Shown: positions 40,286-49,978, numbered from the stretch's first letter. The stretch is DNA of 64,000 nucleotides from Chloroflexota bacterium (GCA_018969295.1 JAGWYN010000020.1:1-64000), one strand, 5' to 3'. The notes: generated by a model not told the origin, from the letters alone. Numbers and translations: made by a program.

Positions 40286-42582
40286 TGGCCCAGCTCGACG
40301 ATCTGGATGAAGAAGAGGTTGCCGGCTGGTTTCCGGCGGCAATCTGGAGGAGTGCGCTGCAGCTGGAAAATGCGTTTACGGAGCAAAAACGTGTGGGCGC
40401 CCGGCTGGAGGCATGCTGTCAGAACCAGCACCAGGTGACAGTGCTCGTGCAGCGCAACCAGTGGCAGGGGGAGTGCACCTGCCCCAAAGGCAAAGCTGGA
40501 GAGTGCAAACATGTGGCTGCTTTGCTGGCGCACTGGCTGCGTCACCCGATCGCCTTTGCGTCGCAGACAGAAGCTGTGAAGGTCGAAGTGCTGCAGGTCA
40601 GGCCAGCCGCTGTGCCGTCAGCAGCGTATGTCTCTCCTGGCTGGCTCGTACAGGGTCCTGGTTGGAGCCCGCAGGATGCGCATGAGGAGTTGCAGCAGTT
40701 TTTGGAAGAATATACGGTCGTTTTGTTGCGCTCGATCGCTGCAGAGTGCGGCTGGTCGCTGCGTTCGACCCTCAAGTCGGCGATTGCCGACCAGTTTGCC
40801 AGCCAGATGGCTTCTCCCCAGGGGATTGCTGCTGCGTTGGCAGCCCTGAACGAACGCGAGCGTGAGCTGTTGGCTGTGGTGGCGATTGTCAACGAGCTGC
40901 CTTTTTACACGATGTTGGATCACTCGGCCCGGCTGTTGTCCGCCTTGCGGCGGAACGTCAAACGTGTGGCTGTGGTCAAGATGGTAGAGACGCTGGCCCG
41001 GGCACCGCTGGTGTTCAGCGGCGCGTTGGCCCGTGAGCCGGACAGCCAGAAGGTGATTCTGCCGCAAGCGCTCTGGCCGCACCTGCCACCGCTGCTGGAC
41101 GTCTTTCTCCCTGGCACAGCCGAGCTGCAGGCGGCGATGCAAGGCACGTTGGTCGCCACCCAGCCCAGACAGCTGCTCGATGCTGCGCTGCAGCTGTTGG
41201 TGGCGGTCGATCTGTGGGCTCCGGAGCGCGCGCCGCTCACCCCTCGCCCGGTTGCCGAGGATCAGTACAGCTGGCTGCGCGGCTGGGAATATGATGCGCA
41301 GGAGCTGCCCGGTCTCCTTGCCACGCTCCAACACAACAAGACGACCGCTCCTCTGCGGTTGATGGTGCCGCCCCCGCCGCGGCGGCTGAGCGCAGCCACC
41401 CTGCAGCAGCTCGACGTTGGGCAGAACAGCGTGGAACAGACAGATTTTTTGTTTGCGCTTCTGGAGGAAGCGGGATTGTTTCTGCCGGGAAGCCCGGTGC
41501 AGGTGGCAGTGGAGACCCGTACTGCCTTTTTGCGCCAGCCGCCGGCGGCGCAGCTGGCCATCCTGTTCGACGCGTACCAGACGCAGCGGGGATGGCAGGA
41601 AGGCTGGGAGGTCCTGCGTCAGAATTCGCCCAACCTCAGCCTGGTTCGCCTGGCGTCGGCGCAGGTGTTCGATGTGCGGAGCAGCCCAGAGGGGGTGGAG
41701 CGTGCTCTGCGCCAGCTGGCCAATCTGTTTTTGGCTGTGCTGGCCTGGCTGCCTGAAGAACGCTGGATTTCGGTGCTGGAACTGGAAAAATTGCTCTTCC
41801 ACCTGAACCCAAAGTTCGACGAACAGTGGCTGCCCGACCGGGCCTACAGCTCGGTGGCAAGCTGGTTTTTGAGCTGGCAGGGTCAGATGCTCGGCTACTC
41901 CTTTCAGGATTGGCAACGCTTTCAGGGCGCCGTGCTTTCCACACTCCTGCAAGGACCTCTGGTTTGGTTGGGGCTGGTGGATCTGAACAAGGTGGACGGG
42001 GCGGCCACCCATTTTTCTTTGCATGGGCTGGCCAGCCTGATGCGCCAAACGGGTACGGCGATCGCATTGGATCGGACGCAGGTGCAGACGGGCAGTCGGC
42101 CACAGCCGCTGACGCCGCCCCAGGTGGAAGGAGAGCAGATTCGGCTGCATCGGCTGGCGGGTGCCGCCACCCTGCTGCTGGAGAAAATCGCGCTCCCGCT
42201 GGGGATGCGCAACGGCGATCTGCTTTACCGGCTGGAGGGTGCACGGGTGCATACGGCCTTTGAAAGCGGTGCCACCCCAGAGACGTTGTTGTCAGAATGG
42301 GAAGCATGTTTTGGGCAAGCTGCGCCTGACTCGTTGCGCGAACCGCTGCTGCACTGGTGGCAGGGCTATGGGGCCGCACGCATCTACCAAAACTTGACCC
42401 TGATCGAATTCAGCGACGAGTATGCGCTGCAGGAAGTGCGTGTCCTGGCGGCCAACCAGGGGATCCGAATGGCTGAACTGTCCAGCAATTCGGCGGTGAT
42501 TCCCGTCGACAGCGTCGACGCATTGGTGGCTGCCTTGCAGCGGGCCGGCCACACCCCCAAAGTGATGCAGCGTGGCAGCTGA
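40285..42582 (+). CDS. SWIM zinc-finger protein, XPB partner candidate
   Basis: A 765-residue protein of unknown function. A SWIM finger CxCx7CxH is at residues 64-76 (Cys64, Cys66, Cys74, His76; ECTCPKGKAGECKH), a DNA- or protein-binding zinc site. The large middle is helical with no catalytic motif. The final ~65 residues (IYQNLTLIEFSDEYALQEV ... DSVDALVAALQRAGHTP) look like the sub-domain that follows the XPB N-terminal module in the helicase, without any motor. Translational coupling to the XPB gene and AAAGGAG upstream indicate equal expression. I infer a loader or DNA-targeting partner of the helicase. Confidence 0.78.
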   Translation: MAQLDDLDEEEVAGWFPAAIWRSALQLENAFTEQKRVGARLEACCQNQHQVTVLVQRNQWQGECTCPKGKAGECKHVAALLAHWLRHPIAFASQTEAVKVEVLQVRPAAVPSAAYVSPGWLVQGPGWSPQDAHEELQQFLEEYTVVLLRSIAAECGWSLRSTLKSAIADQFASQMASPQGIAAALAALNERERELLAVVAIVNELPFYTMLDHSARLLSALRRNVKRVAVVKMVETLARAPLVFSGALAREPDSQKVILPQALWPHLPPLLDVFLPGTAELQAAMQGTLVATQPRQLLDAALQLLVAVDLWAPERAPLTPRPVAEDQYSWLRGWEYDAQELPGLLATLQHNKTTAPLRLMVPPPPRRLSAATLQQLDVGQNSVEQTDFLFALLEEAGLFLPGSPVQVAVETRTAFLRQPPAAQLAILFDAYQTQRGWQEGWEVLRQNSPNLSLVRLASAQVFDVRSSPEGVERALRQLANLFLAVLAWLPEERWISVLELEKLLFHLNPKFDEQWLPDRAYSSVASWFLSWQGQMLGYSFQDWQRFQGAVLSTLLQGPLVWLGLVDLNKVDGAATHFSLHGLASLMRQTGTAIALDRTQVQTGSRPQPLTPPQVEGEQIRLHRLAGAATLLLEKIALPLGMRNGDLLYRLEGARVHTAFESGATPETLLSEWEACFGQAAPDSLREPLLHWWQGYGAARIYQNLTLIEFSDEYALQEVRVLAANQGIRMAELSSNSAVIPVDSVDALVAALQRAGHTPKVMQRGS

Positions 42583-42604
42583 CCCCGCAGGAGGAGAGGC
42601 AACG

Positions 42605-44941
42605 ATGAAGACTTCATCCAGTACAGCGCTGTTGAACACTTACCATGTCGATACCTTGTTCGAGCTGGCGGAGGCCCACGGGCTGAACGCTTCTCTGGGG
42701 AAAAAAAAGCTCTCCAAAGCAGAGCTGGTTGCCCTCTTGCAAGGAGAGCTTTTCACCGCAGCGCGCGTGCGGGCAAGCTACGCCGCGCTTGGGGAACCGG
42801 AGCGTACAGTGCTGAACTACCTTCTTTATCGGGGGGGCAGCATGCGCAAAGACGCCCTGGCGCGCGATCTGGTGCGGGGCGGGGTGGTGCAGCCGATCGA
42901 CCGCCGTGTGAGGCAGTACGCCACCGAAGTGCTCTACGCGCCCGAGGAGCGGGGCGCGCAGAGCGCGCCAGGCTCACAGAAATTTCAGGATGTGCTGGCT
43001 CGGCTGACCCGCCTGGGGCTGGTCTTTTCGCGCCATCTGGAATGGATGCCGTTGCCGTACGCCTTGACGTTGCATCCGGCGGCCTTGATTCTGGTGCCCC
43101 CTGCCGTGCAGGCCTATCTGCCCAAGGTCAACGAGTCGCCGATCACCCCCCGGCCGCCGCAGCCCAAGCAGACGCAGCAGCACTCGCCGCTGCTGCGCAA
43201 CCTGTTGGTGTACTGGGAGTATCTCCGCCAGAACCCGTTGCCGCTGTTGCGCAGCGGCTACCTGGGCAAACGGGCGATTCGCGCCATCAACCAAATTTTG
43301 TTGGAACCGGATCGCGCGGTCGACCACGCCGCCAGTGAAGGCGATGTGCCCATGCTGCTGAACCTGCGTGGCTGGCTGACGAGCTTGAAATTGATCGAAC
43401 AGAGCGAAGACAAACTGGTTGCGGTGACACAGCCGAACCATCTGGTGCTGCCGTTCTGGACCCTCTCGACGCGCGCCCAGCAGCTCACGCTGCTCCGTAT
43501 TTTGATCGAGGTGCGGTTGTCGGGCGCGCAGCCGTCGCGAGAGCCCTTCTGGGCGGTCGACCCACAGCAGGGGCTTGTGGGGGTGCTGCGGGCTTTGTTG
43601 GAAGGGGGAACGGTCTGGCAGGATGTGAAGGATCTGGCCCACCTGGCGCGTACCCAGGACGCGGGCTTTCTGGTGCCGTCGTTCGCCACGCTGGGGCCGC
43701 AGCAAGCGGTCAATGTCTACCTGGACGGGAATTTTATCCGGAGCCGCAGCCATCTGATCGATGTGATGGCGGTGCTGGAGGAATCCTTTGTCTATGAAAT
43801 GACGACCGGACCGCTTTTCCAGCTGGGCCTGGTAGAACTGGGGGACTGGTCTTCCGCCAACGTCAAAGAGGAGGTGTTGATCCGGCTGACCGAGCAGGGC
43901 CGCCAGGCTGTCCAGGATCTGTTGGCCGCACACCCTGCAGAGGCGGCGCTGGCAGAGAACAGCCAGGATCAGGGACGCATCGTCGTGCAGCCGAATTTCC
44001 ACGTTCTGGCTTTGGGCCCGGTGCCCACACGCCTGTTGGCATATCTGTGCCTTTGTGCGAAGCGCACCAAGGCGGATCAGCACGTCTTTGAATACAGTCT
44101 GACGCGCGAGTCGATCTATGCTGCGCAGCAGGCTGGCTTTGCCACAGACGCAGTGATTCAGTTTTTGGAAGAAGCTGCCGGCGGCGCTCTGCCCCAGAAT
44201 GTGCGGCGTTCGTTGTGGGAGTGGGGGCAGCACCATGAGCGGATTGTCTTCCGCCCGGATGTCAGTTTGCTGCAGACAAAAGACGCCGCGCAGCTGGAAC
44301 GGCTGCTGGCAGATCCTGCGGTCAGCAGCCAGTTGGAGCGCACACTGGCCCCGTCGATCGCCCTGCTCAAACCCCAGGCAGCGCGCGCGCTCTCTGACAC
44401 GTTGTTGACAAAAGGGATCTTGCCAGCGCTCACCGACGCCGACCTCGGGCAGACGGACAACGACGTGGTCGTCCAGCCCGACGGTACGGTGCTCCCTGTC
44501 CACGCTGTTCCCAACCTTTTTCTGTTGGAACGGCTGACACAGCTGGCTGAGGTGGATGGGCAGGGGCTCTGGCGGCTGACCGAACAGAAGATCTGCCAGC
44601 GTGGGTACGGACGAGAAGCGACGCTGGCCAGTTTACAGGAATTGGCCAGCCTGCACCGCGGCCAGCTGGCGGAGGCTGTGGTCTCCACCGTCAAACGGTG
44701 GGGAGGCTTTTATGGGGAGGTCGCTGCTGCCAACGTAGCCCTGTTCGAATTTGAGAGCAAGGCGCATCTGGCCGCTGTGCGCGAAGACCCACTGTTGGAA
44801 CAGCTGCTGGTTCCCTTCAACGCAGGCGAGCGGGCTCTGGCTCTGGCCCCAGCCGAACGATTTGCTGACGTCCGACAGCGGCTTGACGAGCTGGGTGTGA
44901 AGCATGGGCGCAGGTTGCCAGAACTCCGGTCACAGGAGTGA
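42605..44941 (+). CDS. XPB N-terminal-like (Helicase_C_3) domain protein
   Basis: A 778-residue protein lacking Walker motifs. The N-terminus has a winged-helix/SAP-like part (KKKLSKAELVALLQ, then EPERTVLNYLLYRGG). From about residue 456, QGRIVVQPNFHVLALGPVP ... FEYSLTRESIYAAQQAG matches the XPB/Ssl2 N-terminal-like (Helicase_C_3, PF13625-type) domain, and the next ~70 residues (HERIVFRPDVSLLQTKD) parallel the following sub-domain of the helicase. Such helicase-associated proteins sit beside XPB in Actinobacteria. The function is unknown; a non-catalytic partner of XPB and SWIM proteins is inferred. AGGAGGAGAGG precedes the ATG; the gap to the SWIM gene is 22 bp. Confidence 0.78.
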   Translation: MKTSSSTALLNTYHVDTLFELAEAHGLNASLGKKKLSKAELVALLQGELFTAARVRASYAALGEPERTVLNYLLYRGGSMRKDALARDLVRGGVVQPIDRRVRQYATEVLYAPEERGAQSAPGSQKFQDVLARLTRLGLVFSRHLEWMPLPYALTLHPAALILVPPAVQAYLPKVNESPITPRPPQPKQTQQHSPLLRNLLVYWEYLRQNPLPLLRSGYLGKRAIRAINQILLEPDRAVDHAASEGDVPMLLNLRGWLTSLKLIEQSEDKLVAVTQPNHLVLPFWTLSTRAQQLTLLRILIEVRLSGAQPSREPFWAVDPQQGLVGVLRALLEGGTVWQDVKDLAHLARTQDAGFLVPSFATLGPQQAVNVYLDGNFIRSRSHLIDVMAVLEESFVYEMTTGPLFQLGLVELGDWSSANVKEEVLIRLTEQGRQAVQDLLAAHPAEAALAENSQDQGRIVVQPNFHVLALGPVPTRLLAYLCLCAKRTKADQHVFEYSLTRESIYAAQQAGFATDAVIQFLEEAAGGALPQNVRRSLWEWGQHHERIVFRPDVSLLQTKDAAQLERLLADPAVSSQLERTLAPSIALLKPQAARALSDTLLTKGILPALTDADLGQTDNDVVVQPDGTVLPVHAVPNLFLLERLTQLAEVDGQGLWRLTEQKICQRGYGREATLASLQELASLHRGQLAEAVVSTVKRWGGFYGEVAAANVALFEFESKAHLAAVREDPLLEQLLVPFNAGERALALAPAERFADVRQRLDELGVKHGRRLPELRSQE

Positions 44942-44955
44942 GCAAGGAGGACACG

Positions 44956-47900
44956 ATGAATGTCTTGAAAGTGGGGTGGGTGATTGGCCTGGGGATGTGG
45001 CTGTGGTGGGGCCAGCCGGTCGCTGCCCAGCCCGGCCCGGTGGGGCTCGACGACAGTGCGATCGCGCAGGAGGCCCTGCTGCACGACAGCCGCAGCGACC
45101 TCTATCGATCCCCCCTGGGGGCCCAGCCCGCCGGGCAGTCGGTGACGTTGCGGCTGCGCACCGCCGCCGACGACGTGCGCCAGGTCCATCTGCAGTGGGG
45201 AAGCGTGCGCGACGGCACCTTGCGCGCCAAGACGCTGCAGGCGGTGGCCAGCGACGCAGAATATACCTGGTGGGAGACGACGATCGACACCGCCCCCACC
45301 GTCGATGTGCTCTCCTATCTGTTCGTTGTACAAGATGGCGACACCGTGCTCTATTACACCGACGACCCACGGCTGGACGGCGGAGCCGGGCAGGTCTCTT
45401 CGACAGCCCCTCTCTCTGACCAGGGGTGGAACCTCTACCTGTACGACCCAGGGTTTGTGGCGCCGGCCTGGGCGGCCGATGCCACCATCTACCAGATCTT
45501 TCCAGACCGGTTTCGCAACGGAGAACCGAAGAACGACCCCACCGCGCAGGATTGGTTCTATCCTGAAGAATGTGGTGGACGAGCCCGCCCGATCACCCCT
45601 TGGAACAGCCTGGTGCCCGATCCGGAGCCCAACGACCCAGGACGCAACCCGACCTGGCATGGCACCTACAACTGTACTTTTTACGGTGGGGATCTGCAAG
45701 GGGTCTGGGAGCAGTTGGACTACCTGCAGGCGCTGGGGGTGACCACCCTCTATTTCAACCCGATCTTTGATTCGCCCTCCAATCACAAATACGACGGGCG
45801 CGACTATCGACAGGTCGACGAACAGCTGGCGTTGGTCGGCGACCCGGCGGGGAGCAACCAGTTTTTTGTCGAACTGGCCGCTGCACTGGCAGAGCGAGGC
45901 ATGAACCTGATTTTGGATGGGGTTCCCAATCACACGTCGAGCGACAGCCCGCTTTTTGATCGCTATGCCCGCCATCCAGGGGTGGGGGCCTGTGAGCAGG
46001 TGGCCAGCCCGGTGCGCAGCTGGTATTTTTTTGACCCAGCCCGCCCGGCGGGCAGCGGCCCTTGTGCCGGGGATGCTGCCTACCGTGGCTGGTTCAATGT
46101 GGCCACCCTGCCGCAGCTGGACACCGCCCACCCAGAGGTGGTCGAGAGCTGGATCGGCGCCGACGGCATTGCGACCCGCTGGCTGGAGGTGCCTGGCGTG
46201 GCGGGCTGGCGGATCGATGTGGTGCCAGATGTTGTCGGCATCAACCCCCGTTTTTTTGCGCAGATGCGCCAGGCGGTCAAAACTGCCCACCCGGAGGCCT
46301 TGTTGATCTCCGAGACCTGGCGTGAGCAGGATGCTCGGCTGCGGGTGTTGGGGGATGAATTTGACACGACGATGAACTATCGTTTCCGGCAGGCGGTGCT
46401 TGGTTTTTTGCGAGACAGCGATTTTCGTGACAACGACGGCAGCCTGCCGGCGCTCTCTGCCCGTGAATTTGAGTCCGCCCTGCGCGCAATCCAGGAGGAT
46501 TATCCGCCTGCTGCGTTTGCTACGGCGATGAACCTGCTTTCTTCGCACGATGTCAACCGGGCGGTACGTGTGCTCGACCCTGACGGCCTTGGCGAGCAGA
46601 GTGGGTTTGTGGAAGGGCGTGCTCGGCTGGCGTTGGCGGCGGTGCTGCAGTTCACCCTGCCCGGTGCACCGACCCTCTACTACGGCGACGAAGTGGGGTT
46701 GGTCGGTTTTGGCAGCGATGTCGGCCGCGACGACCCCTACAACCGCCAGCCTTACCCCTGGCCCGATGCCCCCGGCTATGACCGCCTGCCTGGCTGGCGA
46801 CAGCAGGACCTGACGCTGCTGGAGCACTATCGGCGGCTGGGCCAGCTGCGTCGGCAGCATAGTTTTTTGCGGACAGGCTCCTGGGAAACGCTCTGGGTGG
46901 ACGATGCCGGGCTGATCGTGTACGGGCGCAAAAATGGGGAAGGGGCAGCGCTGGTGGCGGTCAACCGCAGCCCAGCCACACAGCCGGTCAGCCTCAATCT
47001 GACCGGCTATCTGCCCTGGGGGGCAACGCTGCAGGATCCGTTTGGGAGTGCCCAGCTGACGGTGGGAGAAGTGGGCCAGTTTCAATTTGCGGTGCCTGCG
47101 CTGGGCTACCAGCTGTGGGTGACCGAAGAAGGGGTCGACCTCACGGTCCCGGAGCCGCCCGCGGTGCTGGCCAGCGCAGAAGCCAGCCACACCATCACAG
47201 TGACCTTGCAAGGAGATGCTGGTGCGGAACGGTACATTCTGCAGCGGTCGTGGGTCGACGGCGGCTACCAGGATGTGGCCGAGCTGCCGGCTGGGAGCGG
47301 CGCGGTACACTTTGTGGAGCGTGGGCTGGAGAACGGTGTCTCCTACTGGTATCGAGCGGTGGCAGTCAGCGCAGGGGGAGTGCGCAGCCTTCCTGGGTCT
47401 GCAGTCGCGCTGATCCCCCATCCCGCCATCCGTTCGATCGTGTTGGAGGAGCCGTTGGTGCTGCAGCATACCGTCAGCGCGATCGAGCCGACAGAGGAGA
47501 TGCGGGCTGTGGTCGGGATCGACGGTGAGAGCGATGGCCGCAGAGGGGTGCTGGTCCAGGCAGGCTGGGCGGCTGCTGGCAGCGAGAGCTGGACCTGGGT
47601 GACAGCCGACGCTGTCGCAGACAGCCAGGGAGGGGGAGAGCGCTATGTCGCCCGTCTGCTTCCGGCTGCGGCTGGCCGTTATATCGTCCGCTGGCGGGCT
47701 TCGACGACAGGGGGGCGTGAATGGACCTTCTCGGAGAAGACAGGGCAGCTGCAGGTTGCTGCCAGCCCGGACCGGACAGCCCCCAACCCGCCGTTTCGGC
47801 TCGACGAGATGGCCCGTTCTGGGGCGCTGATCTCGATCGCGATCCGTGCCTCGCGGCCAGCGGATCTCTTTGCCTACCGTGTCTGCCGCACCGATCTGAG

Positions 47901-48741
47901 TGCAAACGAGGCTGTGTGCGCTACCCAGGTCGATCTGGCCAGAGAGACCAACATCTTCACCGATACTGCGGTGACGGCCGGGCACACCTACCGATACAGT
48001 GTGCAGCTGGTGGACAACGCCTTCAACGTGTCTCTTCCTTCGCACCCGATCACCCTGACTGCCGAGCTGAGCAAGGTGGAGGTCACCTGGCGTGTGCGGG
48101 TGCCGGCCGAGACGCCGGCCGCAGACCAGTTGTTTATCGCTGGAGACAACCTCGACGCGTTTTTGGCGGCCTACACCCCTGGTCTGACCCCGATGGTGCC
48201 GGCGGGCGACCAGATCTGGGAATTTACGGCCACGCTCCAAGAAGGAACTCGGCTGCAGTACAAATACACGCGCGGCAGCTGGGAAAGTGTCGAACAGTGG
48301 GGGTCGATCAGCGGCTACACCAACCGTCAGCTGACGGTGGTCAAAGGAGCCGACGGGCGGATGCAGGTCGACGACACAGCGACCGACTGGGGGGAGGAGG
48401 GGCCAGATGACCGCCGGGCGGTCCAGTTCTGGCGAGACCCGTTGGTCACAGCTGTGGAGCCTGCCGCAGAGAGCAGAGGGGGTACGCCAGCTGCGATCCA
48501 GGTCGACTTTTCCATTGCAGCGACCGCGGTGGACGCTGATCGGACGTCGGTGATCGTTGTGGTGGATTCAAAGGGGCGGGCGGTGGCTGGGACGGTCACC
48601 CAGCCGGGGGAACGCCGTTTTGTCTTCACGCCGGCGGCACCTTTGCTGCCAGACAGCTACACCGCGACTGCTTTCCAGGTCGAACAGACGACGGCGATGT
48701 TGCACCCCTATACGTGGCGTTTTGTGGTGGAAGAGCCCTGA
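44956..48741 (+). CDS. Secreted multidomain GH13 alpha-amylase/pullulanase-type enzyme
   Basis: A 1261-residue protein with a signal peptide (cleavage likely after VAA, residue ~24). Residues ~40-170 form a CBM34-like N-domain; the GH13 barrel follows (ATIYQIFPDRFRNG; nucleophile Asp421 in GWRIDVVPD; acid Glu453 in ISETWRE; Asp532 in LLSSHDVNR). The presence of an N-domain and an IFPDRF start fits neopullulanase/cyclomaltodextrinase or amylopullulanase. After the C-domain come FN3-like modules, a CBM20-like starch-binding part (LFIAGDNLDAF, TRLQYKYTRGSWESVEQWG) and a terminal SbsA/Ig-like domain. AAGGAGG precedes ATG 44956; a GTG at 44938 overlaps the previous gene but is less likely. Confidence 0.9.
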   Translation: MNVLKVGWVIGLGMWLWWGQPVAAQPGPVGLDDSAIAQEALLHDSRSDLYRSPLGAQPAGQSVTLRLRTAADDVRQVHLQWGSVRDGTLRAKTLQAVASDAEYTWWETTIDTAPTVDVLSYLFVVQDGDTVLYYTDDPRLDGGAGQVSSTAPLSDQGWNLYLYDPGFVAPAWAADATIYQIFPDRFRNGEPKNDPTAQDWFYPEECGGRARPITPWNSLVPDPEPNDPGRNPTWHGTYNCTFYGGDLQGVWEQLDYLQALGVTTLYFNPIFDSPSNHKYDGRDYRQVDEQLALVGDPAGSNQFFVELAAALAERGMNLILDGVPNHTSSDSPLFDRYARHPGVGACEQVASPVRSWYFFDPARPAGSGPCAGDAAYRGWFNVATLPQLDTAHPEVVESWIGADGIATRWLEVPGVAGWRIDVVPDVVGINPRFFAQMRQAVKTAHPEALLISETWREQDARLRVLGDEFDTTMNYRFRQAVLGFLRDSDFRDNDGSLPALSAREFESALRAIQEDYPPAAFATAMNLLSSHDVNRAVRVLDPDGLGEQSGFVEGRARLALAAVLQFTLPGAPTLYYGDEVGLVGFGSDVGRDDPYNRQPYPWPDAPGYDRLPGWRQQDLTLLEHYRRLGQLRRQHSFLRTGSWETLWVDDAGLIVYGRKNGEGAALVAVNRSPATQPVSLNLTGYLPWGATLQDPFGSAQLTVGEVGQFQFAVPALGYQLWVTEEGVDLTVPEPPAVLASAEASHTITVTLQGDAGAERYILQRSWVDGGYQDVAELPAGSGAVHFVERGLENGVSYWYRAVAVSAGGVRSLPGSAVALIPHPAIRSIVLEEPLVLQHTVSAIEPTEEMRAVVGIDGESDGRRGVLVQAGWAAAGSESWTWVTADAVADSQGGGERYVARLLPAAAGRYIVRWRASTTGGREWTFSEKTGQLQVAASPDRTAPNPPFRLDEMARSGALISIAIRASRPADLFAYRVCRTDLSANEAVCATQVDLARETNIFTDTAVTAGHTYRYSVQLVDNAFNVSLPSHPITLTAELSKVEVTWRVRVPAETPAADQLFIAGDNLDAFLAAYTPGLTPMVPAGDQIWEFTATLQEGTRLQYKYTRGSWESVEQWGSISGYTNRQLTVVKGADGRMQVDDTATDWGEEGPDDRRAVQFWRDPLVTAVEPAAESRGGTPAAIQVDFSIAATAVDADRTSVIVVVDSKGRAVAGTVTQPGERRFVFTPAAPLLPDSYTATAFQVEQTTAMLHPYTWRFVVEEP

Positions 48742-48755
48742 AAGGATGAAAAAGG

Positions 48756-49565
48756 ATGGATGTCGAGCGCTATCGCGTGCTTCCGGGCAGCCGGGTAGAG
48801 CTGTCAGAGTGGGACCCAGAGGATCAACAGCTCTACAACGGAAGCAAAGAGAAGGGCAAGAGGGCTTTGCTGCCGCTCAACCGGAGGTTGGAAACCTTGC
48901 AGGAGCTGTTGTACGCCGAGAACAAGCACAAACTGCTGGTTGTGCTGCAGGGGGCAGACACAGCCGGCAAAGACGGCACGATTCGCCATGTCTTTGAAGG
49001 GGTCAATCCCCAGGGGGTCAAGGTGGCCAGCTTCAAAGTTCCGACCCCGGTCGAACTGGCCCACGATTATCTCTGGCGCGTCCATCAGCAGATGCCGGGA
49101 CGGGGGGAAATTGTCATCTTCAACCGCAGCCACTACGAGGATGTGTTGGTCGTGCGTGTGCACAACCTGGTCGCCGGCGAGGTCTGGCAGCGGCGCTACG
49201 AACAGATCAACGCTTTTGAGTCGATGTTGGCGGACGAGGGGACGACGATTCTCAAATTTTTTTTGCACATCAGCAAAGAGGAGCAGAAAAAACGACTGCA
49301 GGATCGGCTGACGGACCGCGAGAAGCAGTGGAAATTCTCGCAGGGGGATCTGGCGGAGCGCCAGCATTGGGATCGGTACATGGAAGCGTATGAGGTGATG
49401 CTGAGCAAAACCAGCACGGTGCAGGCACCCTGGTACATTGTACCGGCCAACCGCAAATGGTACCGGAATTTGGTTGTCTCGCAGGTGATTTTGGCTGCGT
49501 TGGAGCGTCTGGAGATGCGCTACCCGGAGCCAGAACCCGGGCTGGATGGGGTGGTGATCGAATGA
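48756..49565 (+). CDS. Polyphosphate kinase 2 family protein
   Basis: A 269-residue PPK2 enzyme (single-domain). Walker A is GADTAGKDG (residues 66-74), followed by the Walker B/lid segment FNRSHYEDVL and the polyphosphate-binding helix with KKRLQDRLTDREKQWKFS. It phosphorylates nucleoside mono- or diphosphates with polyphosphate. The length and FNRSHYEDVL fit the class III group able to act on NMP and NDP (inference). A short duplication AAAGGATG-AA-AAAGGATG surrounds the start; ATG 48756 is in frame, 14 bp after the amylase gene. Confidence 0.92.
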   Translation: MDVERYRVLPGSRVELSEWDPEDQQLYNGSKEKGKRALLPLNRRLETLQELLYAENKHKLLVVLQGADTAGKDGTIRHVFEGVNPQGVKVASFKVPTPVELAHDYLWRVHQQMPGRGEIVIFNRSHYEDVLVVRVHNLVAGEVWQRRYEQINAFESMLADEGTTILKFFLHISKEEQKKRLQDRLTDREKQWKFSQGDLAERQHWDRYMEAYEVMLSKTSTVQAPWYIVPANRKWYRNLVVSQVILAALERLEMRYPEPEPGLDGVVIE

Positions 49566-49616
49566 ACGGCGGGCACTGCATCAACCTTGGTTGGGCTGGC
49601 AGTGCCCGCTGTTCAT
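49562..49616. terminator. Large bidirectional stem-loop between ppk2 and the small membrane protein gene
   Basis: An 18-bp stem with one G-U pair (49562-49579 with 49599-49616) covers the ppk2 stop codon and has a 19-nt loop. No T-run follows on either strand, but the position between convergent genes suggests termination or 3'-end protection for both. Confidence 0.65.
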
Positions 49617-49628
49617 GGGAGCGGCCTG

Positions 49629-49739
49629 TCAAATGCCGGCGTTTGCACCGGCGGTCACCGCAAGCATCCCCAGGACGCCGATAATTCCCAGGATTAACAT
49701 GACATAAAATATAGCCGAATATCCGGATTCGTCATTCAT
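49629..49739 (-). CDS. Small single-TM membrane protein (36 residues)
   Basis: A short gene, below the usual ORF cut-off: MNDESGYSAIFYVML begins a protein with one hydrophobic segment (residues ~9-30, ILGIIGVLGMLAV) and a short GANAGI tail. AAGGAC lies seven bases upstream of the ATG, and the stem-loop at 49562-49616 follows the stop. The acidic N-terminus and neutral tail suggest a bitopic inner-membrane peptide. No family is recognised; its position opposite the Crp/Fnr gene suggests shared control. Confidence 0.6.
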   Translation of the reverse strand: MNDESGYSAIFYVMLILGIIGVLGMLAVTAGANAGI

Positions 49740-49908
49740 CGTTGAAGTCCTTTTCGCGCAGTGGCTGTCTGAGCGGTCTTCTGCAGCGCCAAGGCAGCGA
49801 TGCAGGGATCGGGCGGTTCTGCGACGGGTGGGGCAAGGATTGAGACGAACCGAGATCTACAGAAGAAGACGGGGTGTGCGGCAAAAAGTTACGCTGATTT
49901 TGGGCAGT

Positions 49909-49938
49909 TTGAGAGAATGGAGCAGGCCGTGCGACAAT
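49909..49938 (+). promoter_or_regulatory. Candidate promoter of the Crp/Fnr gene
   Basis: TTGAGA (49909-49914) and GACAAT (49933-49938) are 18 bp apart, ~40 bp before the start codon. The -10 matches only 4 of 6. Confidence 0.4.
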
Positions 49939-49978
49939 AGGGGTCAGCCAAGAATTGCGAGAGAGGAGTGTGGAAGCT

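Noticed and set aside
44710..48240. A 1176-codon open frame on the minus strand opposite the amylase gene
   Set aside because: It is low-complexity, rich in Arg/Gly/His/Pro, has no recognisable domain and mirrors a certain gene; high GC produces such antisense frames.
49562..49616. Large stem-loop considered as a small RNA gene or transposon end
   Set aside because: It covers the ppk2 stop, lies between convergent genes, and has no promoter or second copy in the window; a terminator-like role is simpler.
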